DNA of 64,000 nucleotides from positions 7,688,001 to 7,752,000 of the forward strand of contig NZ_CP030047.1 of assembly GCF_015291625.1 (NCBI RefSeq), written 5' to 3'. Source of the stretch: Bradyrhizobium sp. CCBAU 53421 (GTDB taxonomy: Bacteria; Pseudomonadota; Alphaproteobacteria; Rhizobiales; Xanthobacteraceae). The notes beneath the pieces are model-generated. The model was not told the origin of the DNA. It made no database searches and was given only the letters and a program-made list of their open reading frames with translations. Positions 17,062 through 29,521 of this stretch are shown one piece after another. Position 1 is the first letter of the stretch, and every line of letters begins with the position of its first letter. Both the position numbers and the translations under genes were made by a program.

Positions 17062-17640
17062 GTGAGTGTAACCGAACGTAAGCAGTACGATATCGACAAG
17101 CAGACGGGTGATGAAGGGCTACAACTGGTCAGAACCAATGCGGCTCGGCCGGCCTGGATTTGGTGTCGCGCGAAGCTTTTGAGAGGACTGAAGGGCAACC
17201 TTTACAAGGCCTGGAATCGAATGTCTTTTGGCAGCTACTTTCCACCGGCAGTTCGGGCTGTGTTGCCCAAGAAGAACGGCGGACAACGTATTCTAGGCTG
17301 CCGACAGTAGCAGATCGCGTGGCGCAGACGGTCATCAAGCTGCAGATTGAACAAGCACTCGAAGAAATCTTCCTTCCCGATTCCGGCGGCTACCGGCCCG
17401 GCGGACTCCGCGTTGGGCGCCATTGGCGTCACTCGGCAACGGTGCGGAAAGATGGACTGGGTGCTGGAGTTCGACATCAACGGCCGGTTCGACCATATCA
17501 GTCACTAGTTGCTTATGAAGGCCCTCAGAAAGCATTTGCAAGACGAATGCGCCCTGCTCCACATCGAACGCAGGCTAATTGCGCCGATGCAAGGCAAAGA
17601 CGAAGCGATCACCGCGCGACCGGGCACGCCCGAGGGGCGT
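17062..17640 (+). pseudogene. ltrA: group II intron reverse transcriptase/maturase, 5' fragment
   Basis: The plus strand carries the RT-0 to RT-3 region of a group II intron-encoded protein in pieces: GNLYKAWNRMSFGSYFPP and AVLPKKNGGQRILG (RT1-2), then after a frameshift TVADRVAQTVIKLQIEQALE and IFLPDSGGYRPG, and MDWVLEFDINGRFDHISH (RT3). The YADD catalytic box, maturase and endonuclease domains are missing; the sequence is cut at about 17640 before the acyl-CoA dehydrogenase remnant. Upstream (16860-17060) may hold intron RNA, but I could not define the intron 5' end. Confidence 0.75.
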
Positions 17641-17706
17641 GATCGGTCCGTCCTTGCCAGAACACGCCAAGCGAATGGCAGATCACTGTGCCCCAAGTTC
17701 AAGTTG

Positions 17707-18465
17707 TCACCAACGGGGCCACAGCAGCCCGCCGCTCTCACTAACACGCCGCAGGTGGTATTCGGAATCGCCAAACGTGTTTTCGATCATGGTCAGACGC
17801 TTGAAATAGTGACCTATCCTAGCCTCCATGGTCATGCCAATGCCGCCATGCAGCTGGATGGACTGCTGACCGATGAACTTGCCTGATTTGCCGATTTGGT
17901 ACTTCGCAGCTGCCACCGCGCTGGCGCGCTCTCGCGCGTCGTCGATATCGACGGCTATGGTTGCAAACATCGACATCGAACGCGCCTGCTCCAGAGCGAC
18001 GAACATGTCAGCGGCGCGGTGCTGCAGGGTCTGGAAACTGCCGATTGGGACGTCGAACTGCTTTCGCGTTTTCAAATATTCGACCGTGTTCTTCAGCGAT
18101 TCATCCATCGCGCCGACCGCTTCCGCGCAGAGCGCAACGCGTCGGCGGCAAGCGCGGCTATGGCCTGCCCGTCGCCACCTCCGACCATCTCGGCCGCATT
18201 GCCGACTGGGCTGAGATGACCGCGGAAGGCCCATCGTGTGATCTGCGTCCCGTCGATATCTGCTGAAAAGATGGGCCTCGAACGTGTGGAACAAACGGAA
18301 GGTCGTAATCGATGCACCTTCGCTTGCAGTACATCGCGGAGACTTCCTTCTGGCGGGGACCCAACCAAAGCTGAGGAGTCTACGAGCGGAGTTGCTTCAA
18401 GAATAGTCACGGCGATCTCAGCGACGGTTGGGCTGCTTAGACTGTCTGGATTTGCAGCAGGAGGA
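17707..18465 (-). pseudogene. acyl-CoA dehydrogenase, only C-terminal domain readable
   Basis: From about 18140 down to 17707 the minus strand gives a clean C-terminal flavoprotein domain: EAVGAMDESLKNTVEYLKTR, KQFDVPIGSFQTLQHRAADM, then GKFIGQQSIQLHGGIGMTME and a C-terminal ENTFGDSEYHLRRV. Upstream, toward the enoyl-CoA hydratase stop, only scrambled frames remain (GNAAEMVGGGDGQAIAALAA near 18190), so the N-terminal and middle domains are lost or shifted. A normal member is about 380 aa. It follows tesB and the enoyl-CoA hydratase on the same strand and would have supplied the first beta-oxidation step. Confidence 0.75.
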
Positions 18466-18468
18466 CGC

Positions 18469-19305
18469 TCAGGACGTCTCGGATTCGAACGGCGCAAAGA
18501 TTGATTGACGCCACTCGAGCGCTGCCGCAAGGCCTTCAGATCGAATGAGCTCACCGAAGCGCTTAAATTCGGAGTGCGAATTTTCCATGATCAAATTGGC
18601 TTCAGCCCCATACTGCAGAGCAGAGTCGAATCCAGCTGCGAGAAGTGCGTGGTTGAGCGCCTTCTTGTTCCAAACCAATGTTGGCATGGCAACGCGTGAT
18701 ATACGTTTCGCGATGCGGACAACTTCCTCCTCGAACCGATCTTTAGGGAAGACGCGGTTCACTAGCCCGAGTCGATACGCCTCTTGAGAATTGAACATGT
18801 CTCCCGTGTAAATCAGTTCGCGACAACGCTGACCGATTACCCATGGCATCGCCAGAGTGTTCACGCCGGCGGCAAACCGCGTCTCAGTGACAGCGAACCG
18901 CGAATCGTCAGAGCAGTAGCGAAGATCACACATTGTTGCGAACTCCAAGGCCCCCGCCAAGCAGTAGCCTTCGATCATCGCGATAACTGGTTTAGGGCAT
19001 TTGAACGGAGAATAGTTGAACTGAAAGTCTTTACTATTCCGCCTATCAAAATGTTCGATAGTTCGTGGCTCCCCGAACGGTACCTCGTTATCTGGGTCGT
19101 CAAGGTCATAGCCGGCTGAAAACGCGCGTCCCCCGGCGCCGGTAACCACAATAACACGAACTTCCGGATCGTGCTCAGCTTGCGTGAGTGCATCCTGGAA
19201 TTCATCGCAGAGCTTAAGAGAGAGAGCATTCATTTTGTTCGGTCGATTTAACGTGATCCGCGCAACGCGGTCGTCTGCCTCATAAAGAATAGTGCTGTAC
19301 GCCAT
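18469..19305 (-). CDS. enoyl-CoA hydratase/isomerase family protein (crotonase), 278 aa
   Basis: The protein is a crotonase: GRAFSAGYDLDDPD supplies the first oxyanion-hole segment, and VIAMIEGYCLAGALEFATMC the second, with the Glu of ALEFA in the first catalytic-Glu position; TETRFAAGV lies where the second acid residue sits. It is very similar along its length to the protein encoded at 53297-54172 and both share an unusual DDPDNEV loop and a GYCLAG(A/G)LEFA core. The gene follows tesB and precedes the acyl-CoA dehydrogenase remnant. It would hydrate or isomerise an enoyl-CoA in degradation of an unknown acid. The start ATG at 19305 is in line with the paralogue (M-A/T-YSTILYEADDRVARIT). Confidence 0.9.
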   Translation of the reverse strand: MAYSTILYEADDRVARITLNRPNKMNALSLKLCDEFQDALTQAEHDPEVRVIVVTGAGGRAFSAGYDLDDPDNEVPFGEPRTIEHFDRRNSKDFQFNYSPFKCPKPVIAMIEGYCLAGALEFATMCDLRYCSDDSRFAVTETRFAAGVNTLAMPWVIGQRCRELIYTGDMFNSQEAYRLGLVNRVFPKDRFEEEVVRIAKRISRVAMPTLVWNKKALNHALLAAGFDSALQYGAEANLIMENSHSEFKRFGELIRSEGLAAALEWRQSIFAPFESETS

Positions 19306-19699
19306 TAGACGCGGCTCCTAGACCTTGATTGCCGATACTACGCCGATCACTTCATTCATTCTGAAAACCGTGGCGACGAAATCGGAAGCTTAAAGTCGAA
19401 AACCTAGACGTAATCCGGAAGCTGCGCTGCCATTCCACCGCCTCTCGAACAGACTCCTACAACGATTTCGCTGCGGTCCTGCAAAATCCGTCCTTATCCG
19501 TGACCGATTGTCTTCAGACGCGGGGACGATGCTGGTCGGGCCGCCTCACAGCACCATCTCGATCCATCTCGAAATGTAATGGTTGCGAGATGTATGGTTG
19601 AATGATGATGAGCTCTGAGCCTGCTGCGAAGAGCTTTTTCGCGCGTGCGCTGGATGACTGGGGCGGTCACCGGAAGCGGGCCTGTCAAAGCGGCCGCAA
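19306..19699. other. gap between tesB and enoyl-CoA hydratase gene
   Basis: Nearly 400 bp in which I see no convincing coding frame, hairpin or promoter. Possibly the scar of a lost gene. Confidence 0.4.
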
Positions 19700-20587
19700 T
19701 CACGAGGCGCGTTCCTGCGCGCGTAAACGACCTCGCTCACGCACCGAGCCCTCCTGGGCGACGGACGCCACCAGCGTGCCGTCTGGCTTGAAGATCAGGC
19801 CACGCGTGAGACCACGTCCGCCCTGCGCGCTCGGTGAATCCTTGGCATAGAGCAGCCATTCGTCGGCGCGGAACGGGCGGTGAAACCACATTGCGTGGTC
19901 GAGGCTAGCCGACATCACGCGCTCATCGAACAGCGTGCGGCCATAGCGCGCCATCACCGCATCCAGCAGCGAGAGATCGGAGGCATAGGCCAGCGCGCAC
20001 ATATGCAGGGCGGGATCGTCGGGCAATTTCGCGGCGGCTTTCATCCAAATATGAATGCGACCGTCGTCAATCTTCTCACCGACATAACGGCCGAGCTCGA
20101 CTGGGCGGAGCTCGATCGGCCGATCGGATTCGTAGTAGCGGCGGATGAAGTCCGGGAGTTCGCGAAACATCGGCTGTCTGGAGAATTCCTCCGCCGTAAG
20201 TCTTTCCGGCCGGGGCACGTCGGGCATTTTGTCCCCATGGTCCAAGGCGCCGACCTCCTCGGCGTGGAACGACACCATGATCGAGAAGATCGCATTGCCG
20301 TGCTGGATTGCGGTGACGTGGCGGGTCGAGTAGCTCTTGCCGTCGCGCAGGCGTTCGACCTGATAGATGATCGGCACCTGCGGATCGCCGCCCTTGAGAA
20401 AATAGCAGTGCAGCGAATGGGGCAGCCGGCCTACTACCGTGCGGCAGGCCGCCACCATCGCTTGCCCAATTACCTGGCCGCCGAACACCCGTTGCGAGCT
20501 GGTGTTCGGATTGTTGCCGCGAAACAGGTTTACCTCCATCGGTTCGAGGTCGAAAATGGCGAGCAGGTTGATCAGGCTTTTCGACAT
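19700..20587 (-). CDS. tesB: acyl-CoA thioesterase II (TesB family)
   Basis: A double-hotdog TesB thioesterase of 295 aa. The open frame extends to 20803, but family members start at MSKSLINLLAIFDLEP, so the ATG at 20587, with GAAGG upstream, is chosen. Visible landmarks are SQRVFGGQVIGQAMVAA in the first hotdog, SLDHAMWFHRPFRADEW with the catalytic Asp, DSPSAQGGRGLTRG, and a Gln in the VASVAQEG tail that completes the usual Asp/Ser-Thr/Gln triad. It hydrolyses acyl-CoA to acid and CoA in the cytoplasm and belongs with the downstream crotonase and dehydrogenase remnant. A truncated, frameshifted second copy lies at 36996-37827. Confidence 0.92.
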   Translation of the reverse strand: MSKSLINLLAIFDLEPMEVNLFRGNNPNTSSQRVFGGQVIGQAMVAACRTVVGRLPHSLHCYFLKGGDPQVPIIYQVERLRDGKSYSTRHVTAIQHGNAIFSIMVSFHAEEVGALDHGDKMPDVPRPERLTAEEFSRQPMFRELPDFIRRYYESDRPIELRPVELGRYVGEKIDDGRIHIWMKAAAKLPDDPALHMCALAYASDLSLLDAVMARYGRTLFDERVMSASLDHAMWFHRPFRADEWLLYAKDSPSAQGGRGLTRGLIFKPDGTLVASVAQEGSVRERGRLRAQERAS

Positions 20588-21380
20588 CTGACGCGCCTTC
20601 AGTTTCTTTGTCGTCATTCCAGGGAATGGCACAGCCATCAATCGGAACGCCCCCCCCAAGCAATCGGCGTGCCAAAAAACAGGGTGCAAGTGTTGCTTGA
20701 AGATATCTAAATCCATGTGCTTTACCGCGGGTCGGCGGGATACTTGAAGCCTCGTGTCGGGATCCGAACATGAGACGTCTTCAACCAGACACGACCTCAA
20801 CACGAAGGCAGTACGCGTGAAACGACGATGGTCGCCTCGTGCCGAACATTTGGCGGCGGGGGTGCTCCTTCCGAATTAGAACAAGACACGCTCGCTCGAA
20901 AAGTTGATGTTATGCGCACAGCCCCCCTTCGATCGCAACTGCGTGACGGCCTCCGCCTTCGTGAGCAAGTTTCGCCCGATCGTGAAGAGGCGCGTGGTCG
21001 TTCCGGACGCGCACCGTTTTTGGGCGTCGGCCTTTCGCCCATTGTCTGTTGGGTCGCCCACCCGGCTATGATGCGAAGCGAGCCTCGGAAGCCATGCCCA
21101 CACTCAGCGCCATAGAGCTCCGCACGATTTAGGCAGGCCACCGCACCGATCCTTGAGCCATAGCAGATGCTGATCTACGGAACTTTGCCGAGTCCGGAAA
21201 ACGTTCGTGCGTTCGCCAAGGATTACCTTGGCCGCACAATTTCTACTGCGGTCAATCTGACACACGATCAGCTTCATCGTATGCCATCCTTCGAAAGGCT
21301 CAGAATGGCGGCATTGATCTCCTCGCTCATTGCCGATGACCTTGCTGGTCACAATATTGAGGGCCGGGAACGCCCAGCTG
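20588..21380. other. no recognised gene upstream of tesB
   Basis: Several frames of 60-115 codons overlap here on both strands, but none has a recognisable domain. The plus-strand frame with the most protein-like composition is at about 21167-21370 (MLIYGTLPSPENVRAF). It runs into IS21 end repeats at 21386. I do not assign a gene. Confidence 0.35.
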
Positions 21381-21385
21381 GTCAC

Positions 21386-21712
21386 TTCAAATTCCTCCGG
21401 GTGTGGTCAGTCAAATTCCTCCACCAGCGAGGCAGGACAGAAGGGATTGTTATTTTGAGTTTGTTTCACGGGCAAGAGTTTCAGCGGGCTCTTTGAGCCG
21501 ATAGCTGCGTCCGTCGAACTCAAGCAGATGGCAGTGGTGCATCAGGCGATCGAGGATCGTCGTGCTCATGGTGCTGTCCCCCAGATATGCCCCAAATCCT
21601 GGTACGACGCGATTGGAGGTGACGATGACGCTGCGGTGCAGTTTGTAGCGCTGATGGATCAGGGTCTGCAGCAATGCGCCGGCGTCGTCGGCGATGGCGC
21701 GGAACAGATCGT
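21386..21712 (-). pseudogene. istB: istB C-terminal half with IS21 end, left flank of the RIT element
   Basis: From 21712 downward the minus strand reads DDLFRAIADDAGALLQ, RSVIVTSNRV and STTILDRLMHHCHLLEFDG, ending at 21450; this is the C-terminal half of an IstB helper ATPase. It begins exactly at the Asp-Asp of the Walker B motif, where the RIT terminal repeat starts. Beyond the stop, two copies of TCAAATTCCTCC (21387-21398 and 21411-21422) are the sub-terminal repeats expected at an IS21 right end. The Walker A half is absent. Confidence 0.8.
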
Positions 21713-21769
21713 CGAGTCACGTTGAGCTCAACGTGACTCGATTTATGTGGAGCGCACAGTGATGTGGAG
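21713..21769. repeat. RIT left terminal inverted repeat
   Basis: The outer 28 bp (21713-21740) are a perfect palindrome with half-site CGAGTCACGTTGAG. The inner part contains TTATGTGGAGCGCACAGTGA and ends GATGTGGAG at 21769. It matches the reverse complement of 25145-25202 almost completely. Confidence 0.85.
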
Positions 21770-21870
21770 CCGTATCGATCTCCCCGCTATTAACAGCCGT
21801 TTCGACCGTTCCTACTCAACATAGCTGACGACGGTAGCGTGGTTCTCCCAACCATCCAACGGGGGCAACC

Positions 21871-23087
21871 ATGCTCGAACACTTATTTCGGAAGGTTCAC
21901 GCGTGCTACACGGGATCGCCCAATGGCGCTTTGTTGGAAGATTTCGCCGCTTGGCTCATCTCGGCTGGATACGCCCGACCCACAGCCTGCCGCCACGTAC
22001 GAGGGCTAAAGGAAGCCCTCGATCGGATGGGCGCGGCGCGGCTTGATTGCGAGACCGGCGTTTCAGAGAGGTTTTTCTCGCAAGCATTTTCTTCTACGTC
22101 ATTGCAAGGCACTCGATGCGCCGTTGTACGCTTTCTCACCGTGAGAAGACTGCTCGTCAGGGAACCGGCGCCAGACCCGTTCTCATCGCTTCTTGATCGC
22201 TACAGACGGCATCTATCGGAGGTGCGTGGCCTTTCCAGCGCGACGCTGGAACAGCACATCGCAACCGCGAAAAGCTTGCTCGCGCACGCTTTGCCAGCTG
22301 ACGCCCCGCTGCAGGCGTTATCAGCCGCCGCAGTCGAGCGGTTCGTAATCACCGAAGCCCGGCGGATCAAACGACAGACACTACAGCACGTTGCCGCTCG
22401 CATTCGTGCTTTTCTTCGGCTTTGCTTCGACCAGGGCGAGGTCCAAGAGCGGCTCGACGTAATTGACGTGCCGCGCGCCTACCGAGGTGAACTGCCGCCT
22501 CGAGCGCTGGCATGGCCGCTCGTCCAGCGGCTGCTGCGTTCTATCGATCGATCAAGCCGGCTTGGCTGGCGAGACTATGCGATCCTCCATTTGATGGCGC
22601 ACTACGGCCTGCGTCCCTCAGAGATCATCACGTTGACGCTTGGCTCCATCGATTGGGAGAAACAAGACGCTCCACGTCAAGCAGTGCAAAACCAGATCGG
22701 ATCTGGTCCTTCCCCTAGCCGACCAAACGCTGCGGATTCTCAGACACTATCTGCGCCGCGGCCGGCCTGGCGGGAAGCACCCTGAACTGTTCCTCCGCGC
22801 CAGCACCCCGGTCGGTCCTCTCACGCACTACGCCATCGGCGATCTCTACCAGAAGCGCGCGGGTCAGAGCGGGCTGCCGCTCCAAGGTACGTCCTCCTAC
22901 TGCCTGCGCCATTCATTTGCGATGCGTCTGCTCGATCGCGGGATCGGCGTAAAGGTGATCGGTGATCTGCTGGGTCACCATACCCTGGAGAGCACCTGCG
23001 TCTATCTCCGGCTGGAGACCGGAGCCTTTGCGAGAGGTCGCGCTTGCTCTGCCGACGGCGACCATTGGCCTCGAGGAGGACGCCAGA
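21871..23087 (+). pseudogene. RIT tyrosine recombinase A, two frameshifts
   Basis: The first recombinase of the trio reads from ATG 21871 through an N-terminal SAM-like core-binding domain to the catalytic arginine region MAHYGLRPSEIITLTLGSID. A frameshift near 22660 is needed to continue with KQCKTRSDLVLPLADQTLRI, then SSYCLRHSFAMRLLDRG (R-H box, with Tyr where the first His is usual) and LLGHHTLESTCVYLRLE with the nucleophile Tyr. A second shift near 23020 leads to the end at about 23087, touching the start of the second gene. As read it is inactive unless the shifts are sequencing errors or recoded. Confidence 0.8.
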
Positions 23088-23088
23088 T

Positions 23089-24060
23089 GAGCGCGACATT
23101 ACAATGCAGCGCGTTCGACCAGTTGGCCGACCGATATTTGCGGAGGCAACGTTCACTCGGCCGCGCCTACGTCAATGAGGAGCGCATAATCGACGGTCTG
23201 CGTCGGTTTCTTGAGAAGACCAGCCGTTCCGACCTCGATCAAGCACTCTTCGATGCATGGTGCGCGGCGCAAGGTCATCTCTCTGCAAACAGGCGACGTA
23301 ATCGCCAGCGCATCGTGCGCGACTTTTGCCTCTCGACGGCGTACCGAGCCAACCTGCTTCGTTCCGGATCAACCGTCTCCCACATCGCAGGCCGGATGCA
23401 CCGCCGGTCATCTTTGGGGCGGCCGAGGTCGCCAGGATGTTGGCCGCGGCCGATCGTTTGGCCCCGACGTCGACCTCGCCGCTTCGGCCAGCCGTGATGC
23501 GACTTGCCGTGGTCCTGCTCTACACGGCAGGGCTCCGTCGGGGCGAACTCCTGCACCTCACATTGGCCGACGTCGATCCCCGCCACGGCATTTTGCAGAT
23601 TCGGGCATCGAAGTTCCACAAGTCGCGGATCGTCCCGTTGTCGCCAGACGCCGCTCGGGAGCTGAGGTCGTACCTCAGGAAGCGGCTTCGGCCACCGCTG
23701 AGCCGTTCAGCGGGTTCACCCTTGCTGTGCAACAGCAAGGGGCGGGTGCGCGGCTACACGGGTACCGGTCTGCGCCAAGGAATCCAAGCGCTATTCCGAG
23801 CAGCCAACATTTGCGGCACCGACGGACGAACCCCGCGGGTGCACGATTTTCGTCACAGCTTCGCGGTCGGGTCGCTGTTGCGATGGTATCAGCAAGGTGC
23901 GGATGTCCAATCCAATCTGCCAAAGCTTGCGATGTACATGGGGCACTTCTCAATTGTTTCGACTGCCTATTACCTGCGCTGGATTCCGCAACTCGCTGCT
24001 GCAGCCAGCGATCGGCTCGAGACGCACTTCGGCCATCTCATCGCCGGAGGTGCCGCATGA
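23089..24060 (+). pseudogene. RIT tyrosine recombinase B, one frameshift region
   Basis: Starts at ATG 23089 (SATLQCSAFDQLADRYLRRQ), reads the core-binding domain, shifts frame near 23330, then gives an undamaged catalytic domain: LLYTAGLRRGELLHLTLADV (Arg I), VHDFRHSFAVGSLLRWYQQG (His-x-x-Arg) and MYMGHFSIVSTAYYLRWIP (final His and Tyr). It ends with TGA at 24058-24060, overlapping the ATG at 24057 in an ATGA junction, a coupling arrangement typical of the family. Confidence 0.8.
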
Positions 24061-25077
24061 GATCCCAAAGACCTAACGAACTCGGCAAGGGCACGGTTCT
24101 TCCGCGAGTATCTGCCGACGCTCCGGGGTACCAGCCGACACACCATACGCAATTACCGGGATGCCATCGTGCTGTTCTTGCGTTTTACTTCGTCGCAAAC
24201 AGCCAAGGCTATCGAGGATCTCGACCTCGTCGATTTCACCGCCAGGCAGGTCCAGGACTTCCTGGCCTTTCTGGAGGCCGAGCGTCACAATGGCGTCGCC
24301 ACCCGCAATGCGCGGCTGGCGGCACTGCGTACATTTGCTCGCTTTCTTGCAACCGAACGGCCCGCCCATCTAGCCGAGCTGCAGCGCGTGCTAGGCGTAC
24401 CGTTCAAACGCGGCGCGCGTAGCAAGCCGATCGAATACCTTGAGCCGCAGGAAGTCGAAGCGTTGCTCAAATCGATCGATCGCTCCACGGAACGGGGTAA
24501 GCGCGACTATGCCCTGTTCGCACTAATGCTCAATACGGGTGCCCGTGTTCAGGAGATACTCGATCTGCGCCTGTGCGACATCCGCACTGATCCTCCTCAT
24601 CAAGTCCGGCTACGCGGCAAGGGCGGCAAAATGCGATTGTGTCCAATTTGGCCGCAAACCGCACGGCTTCTGCAGGACCTCTCGAACAGTGCGGCTCATT
24701 CAGGAGGCGGCGACTCTCCGCTGTTCGTGAACCGCCAGGCCAACAAGTTGACCCGCTTTGGCGTTCGTTACCTGCTCAAGAAGCACATCACGGCCGGAAC
24801 CAGTGCAACCCGCACGCTGCAGGAGAAGCGGATCCATCCCCATTCCTTGCGGCATACGACCGCCATCTTTCTCCTGAAGGCGGGAGTCGACTTCGCGACC
24901 ATCAGCCAATGGCTCGCGCATTCGTCGCTGAACACAACCATGACCTATGCAAGGGCGGACATCGATCTAAAACGCCAGGCGCTAATGCAGGTGTTCCCTG
25001 AGATCCTCGCACCGCCTCGTGCCGGGCACGTCTCCTCTGCGGCGATCAACATCGTTGATTGGCTGAAGAGGCTATGA
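24057..25077 (+). CDS. RIT tyrosine recombinase C
   Basis: The catalytic protein is open to 25077 in one frame: TSRHTIRNYRDAIVLFLRF, then the core-binding domain, MLNTGARVQEILDLRLCDI (Arg I), HPHSLRHTTAIFLLKAG (box II) and ISQWLAHSSLNTTMTYARAD with the nucleophile Tyr. The ATG at 24057 overlaps the stop of recombinase B, but that ATG is in another frame; the good frame has no ATG near its beginning, so either a small indel lies near 24060-24090 or initiation uses another codon. It is the best preserved of the three. Confidence 0.75.
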
Positions 25078-25144
25078 CCTACAGGTAAATTATGTGGAGT
25101 TGGCGGCTGTCAAAAGCCGGACCGGCGCCGATGTCGACCCTCAA

Positions 25145-25202
25145 CTCCACATCACTTGTGCGCTCCACATAAGTCGAGTCACATAGAGCTCAACGTGACT
25201 CG
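25145..25202. repeat. RIT right terminal inverted repeat
   Basis: The reverse complement of this segment equals the left repeat with a few substitutions and one added A. The outer palindrome is imperfect here (CGAGTCACATAGAG against CAACGTGACTCG). Just inside, TGTGGAGTTG (25093-25102) and CAACTCCACA (25142-25151) form a further inverted pair, so the right end carries extra recombinase-type repeats. Confidence 0.85.
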
Positions 25203-25340
25203 ATGACTGGGGGCTTAAGCCGCTCGACGCCGGTGCCCGTCACGATCTTCTGGAAATCCTCGAAGATCGCTACGGTCATCGTTCCACGATCGTCACCAGC
25301 CAGCTCCCCCTGGACCAGTGGCATGTGCTCATTGAAGGTA
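25203..25340 (+). pseudogene. istB: istB C-terminal half, right flank of the RIT element
   Basis: Directly after the right repeat the plus strand reads DDWGLKPLDAGARHDLLEIL, EDRYGHRSTIVTSQLPLDQW and HVLIEG, which is an IstB segment starting at the Walker B Asp-Asp. It belongs to a different IstB subgroup from the left flank and points the other way. It is cut at about 25340 by an IS66 end. Confidence 0.8.
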
Positions 25341-25344
25341 AGCG

Positions 25345-25840
25345 CCAAGCTGAGGCCGTTCAGGCTTTGAAGTGCCAGGGCATGAGAGCATCGATCTGAG
25401 AGATCGGCCAGCCCTGCGCGACCCGTTCGAGAGTTTGCGTGAGCCAGGCGTGCGGATCGACATCGTTCATCTTCGCGGTCTGCAGAAGCGCGGTGATGGT
25501 CGCTAGGTCCGGCCGCCGCCATGGCTACCCGCTAAGAGCGAATCTTTTCTTGTGATGGTTTGCGGCCGGATTGCCCGCTCGACGGTGTTGGAGTCGATCT
25601 CGATACGGCCGTCGCTTAGAAAGCGCTCGAGGGCTGCGCGTCTGGATGTGGCATAGCGGATCGCCTCGGCGAGTTTGGATTTGCCCGACAGGCGCGGCAG
25701 CTCCTTGTCCCACAGATCGAACAGCGCCGCGACAATCGCGGCGGACTTTTCCTAGCGCGCTTTCACCCGCGTCTCAGGATCCTGGCCGCGGATGTCGGCC
25801 TCGATCTCCTATAGCCCGGCCATGGTGGTGACGGTCTGGG
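25345..25840 (-). pseudogene. IS66 tnpC C-terminal fragment
   Basis: The minus strand reads AAIVAALFDLWDKELPRLSG, SKLAEAIRYATSRRAALERF, LSDGRIEIDSNTVERAIRPQ and TITRKDSL, the C-terminal catalytic Glu region of IS66 transposase, ending near LKPERPQLGA. In-frame stops occur near 25755 and 25815 and a shift near 25525. It starts where the istB piece stops. Confidence 0.75.
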
Positions 25841-25882
25841 TCGCCATTGTCCCGCGCGGCACTCGAGTTGCGAGGGTGTGGT

Positions 25883-26000
25883 GGTGTCTGCGGCAGGCGC
25901 AGTGATCGAAATTGCCATTGGCGAGGTGATCGTGCGCGCCGGCGTGGACGTCGACCAGGCGCAGTTGCAGCGGGTGATCCGGGCAGTGCGTTCGGCATGA
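25883..26000 (+). pseudogene. IS66 tnpA (Orf1) C-terminal fragment
   Basis: Reads VIEIAIGEVIVRAGVDVD followed by QLQRVIRAVRSA and a TGA that overlaps the tnpB ATG (ATGA at 25997-26000), the normal tnpA-tnpB junction of this IS66 group. The N-terminal helix-turn-helix is missing. Confidence 0.65.
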
Positions 26001-26275
26001 TCCCCTCCGGCGTGAAGGTGTTCCTGGCTAGCCATCCAGTCGACTTCCGCAAGGGTATCGATGGCCTTGTTGCGCTGGTACGCGATGCCGGCTCAGATCC
26101 GTTCGATGGTTCGCTTTATGTGTTCCGCGCCAAAAGAGCCGACCGAATAAAGATCGTATGATGGGATGGCTCTGGCGTGTGCCTTTATTTAAAACGGCTT
26201 GAGAAGGCGAGGTTCTGCTCGCCGCGGATCGGACATCATCGGGTGCAGCTGAATGCTGCGCAGTTGATGGCCCTG
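25997..26275 (+). pseudogene. tnpB: IS66 tnpB (Orf2), frameshifted
   Basis: Begins MIPSGVKVFLASHPVDFRKG, reads to RADRIKIV at 26158, meets a stop, and continues in another frame as WDGSGVCLYLKRLEKARF and QLNAAQLMALVDG. One small indel near 26160 explains the break. The product would otherwise be full length (about 110 aa). Confidence 0.8.
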
Positions 26276-26279
26276 GTCG

Positions 26280-29382
<3,103 letters not shown>

Positions 29383-29521
29383 CGCTGGCAGCGCCGCTTG
29401 ATTGTCGCGCAGCGTCAATCAACGCTTGCCAAGTCGGCGGCCAGCGTCAATTATCTCCTGACTCGGCCGCCTCGTCTCATCTTGATTGACGCGCCGCTCT
29501 CATCCTGATTGTCGCGCTATA
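29383..29521. repeat. IS21 right-end multiple repeats
   Basis: After the istB stop the motif TTGATTGWCGCGC-like recurs in several copies (near 29390, 29475 and 29505), with inverted copies such as GCGCAGCGTCAATCAA between them. Repeated transposase-binding sites of this sort are the rule at IS21 ends. The end at about 29515-29521 abuts the serine recombinase fragment. Confidence 0.65.

Larger units (their letters stand above)
21713..25202 (+). mobile_element. RIT element (recombinases in trio) with terminal inverted repeats
   Basis: Three successive, overlapping tyrosine recombinase genes in one direction, bounded by 57 and 58 bp inverted repeats, fit the definition of RIT elements. Left repeat 21713-21769 and right repeat 25145-25202 differ by a few substitutions and one extra base. 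Each repeat starts with a palindromic outer part and ends in an inner TATGTGGAGCGCAC segment. The element interrupts istB sequence on both sides. Frameshifts in the first two genes suggest it is no longer autonomous. Confidence 0.85.

Noticed and set aside
19880..20710. A 276-codon plus-strand open frame
   Set aside because: It is antisense to tesB, whose catalytic residues and family length are clear.
23211..24422. A 403-codon plus-strand open frame across the RIT recombinases
   Set aside because: It is an out-of-frame reading over recombinases B and C; the catalytic motifs are in the other frames.
29383..29521. Possible CRISPR-like array
   Set aside because: The repeats are irregular in spacing and orientation and lie directly after istB, as expected for IS21 ends. 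The same applies to 42308-42425 and 49052-49140. No cas gene is present.
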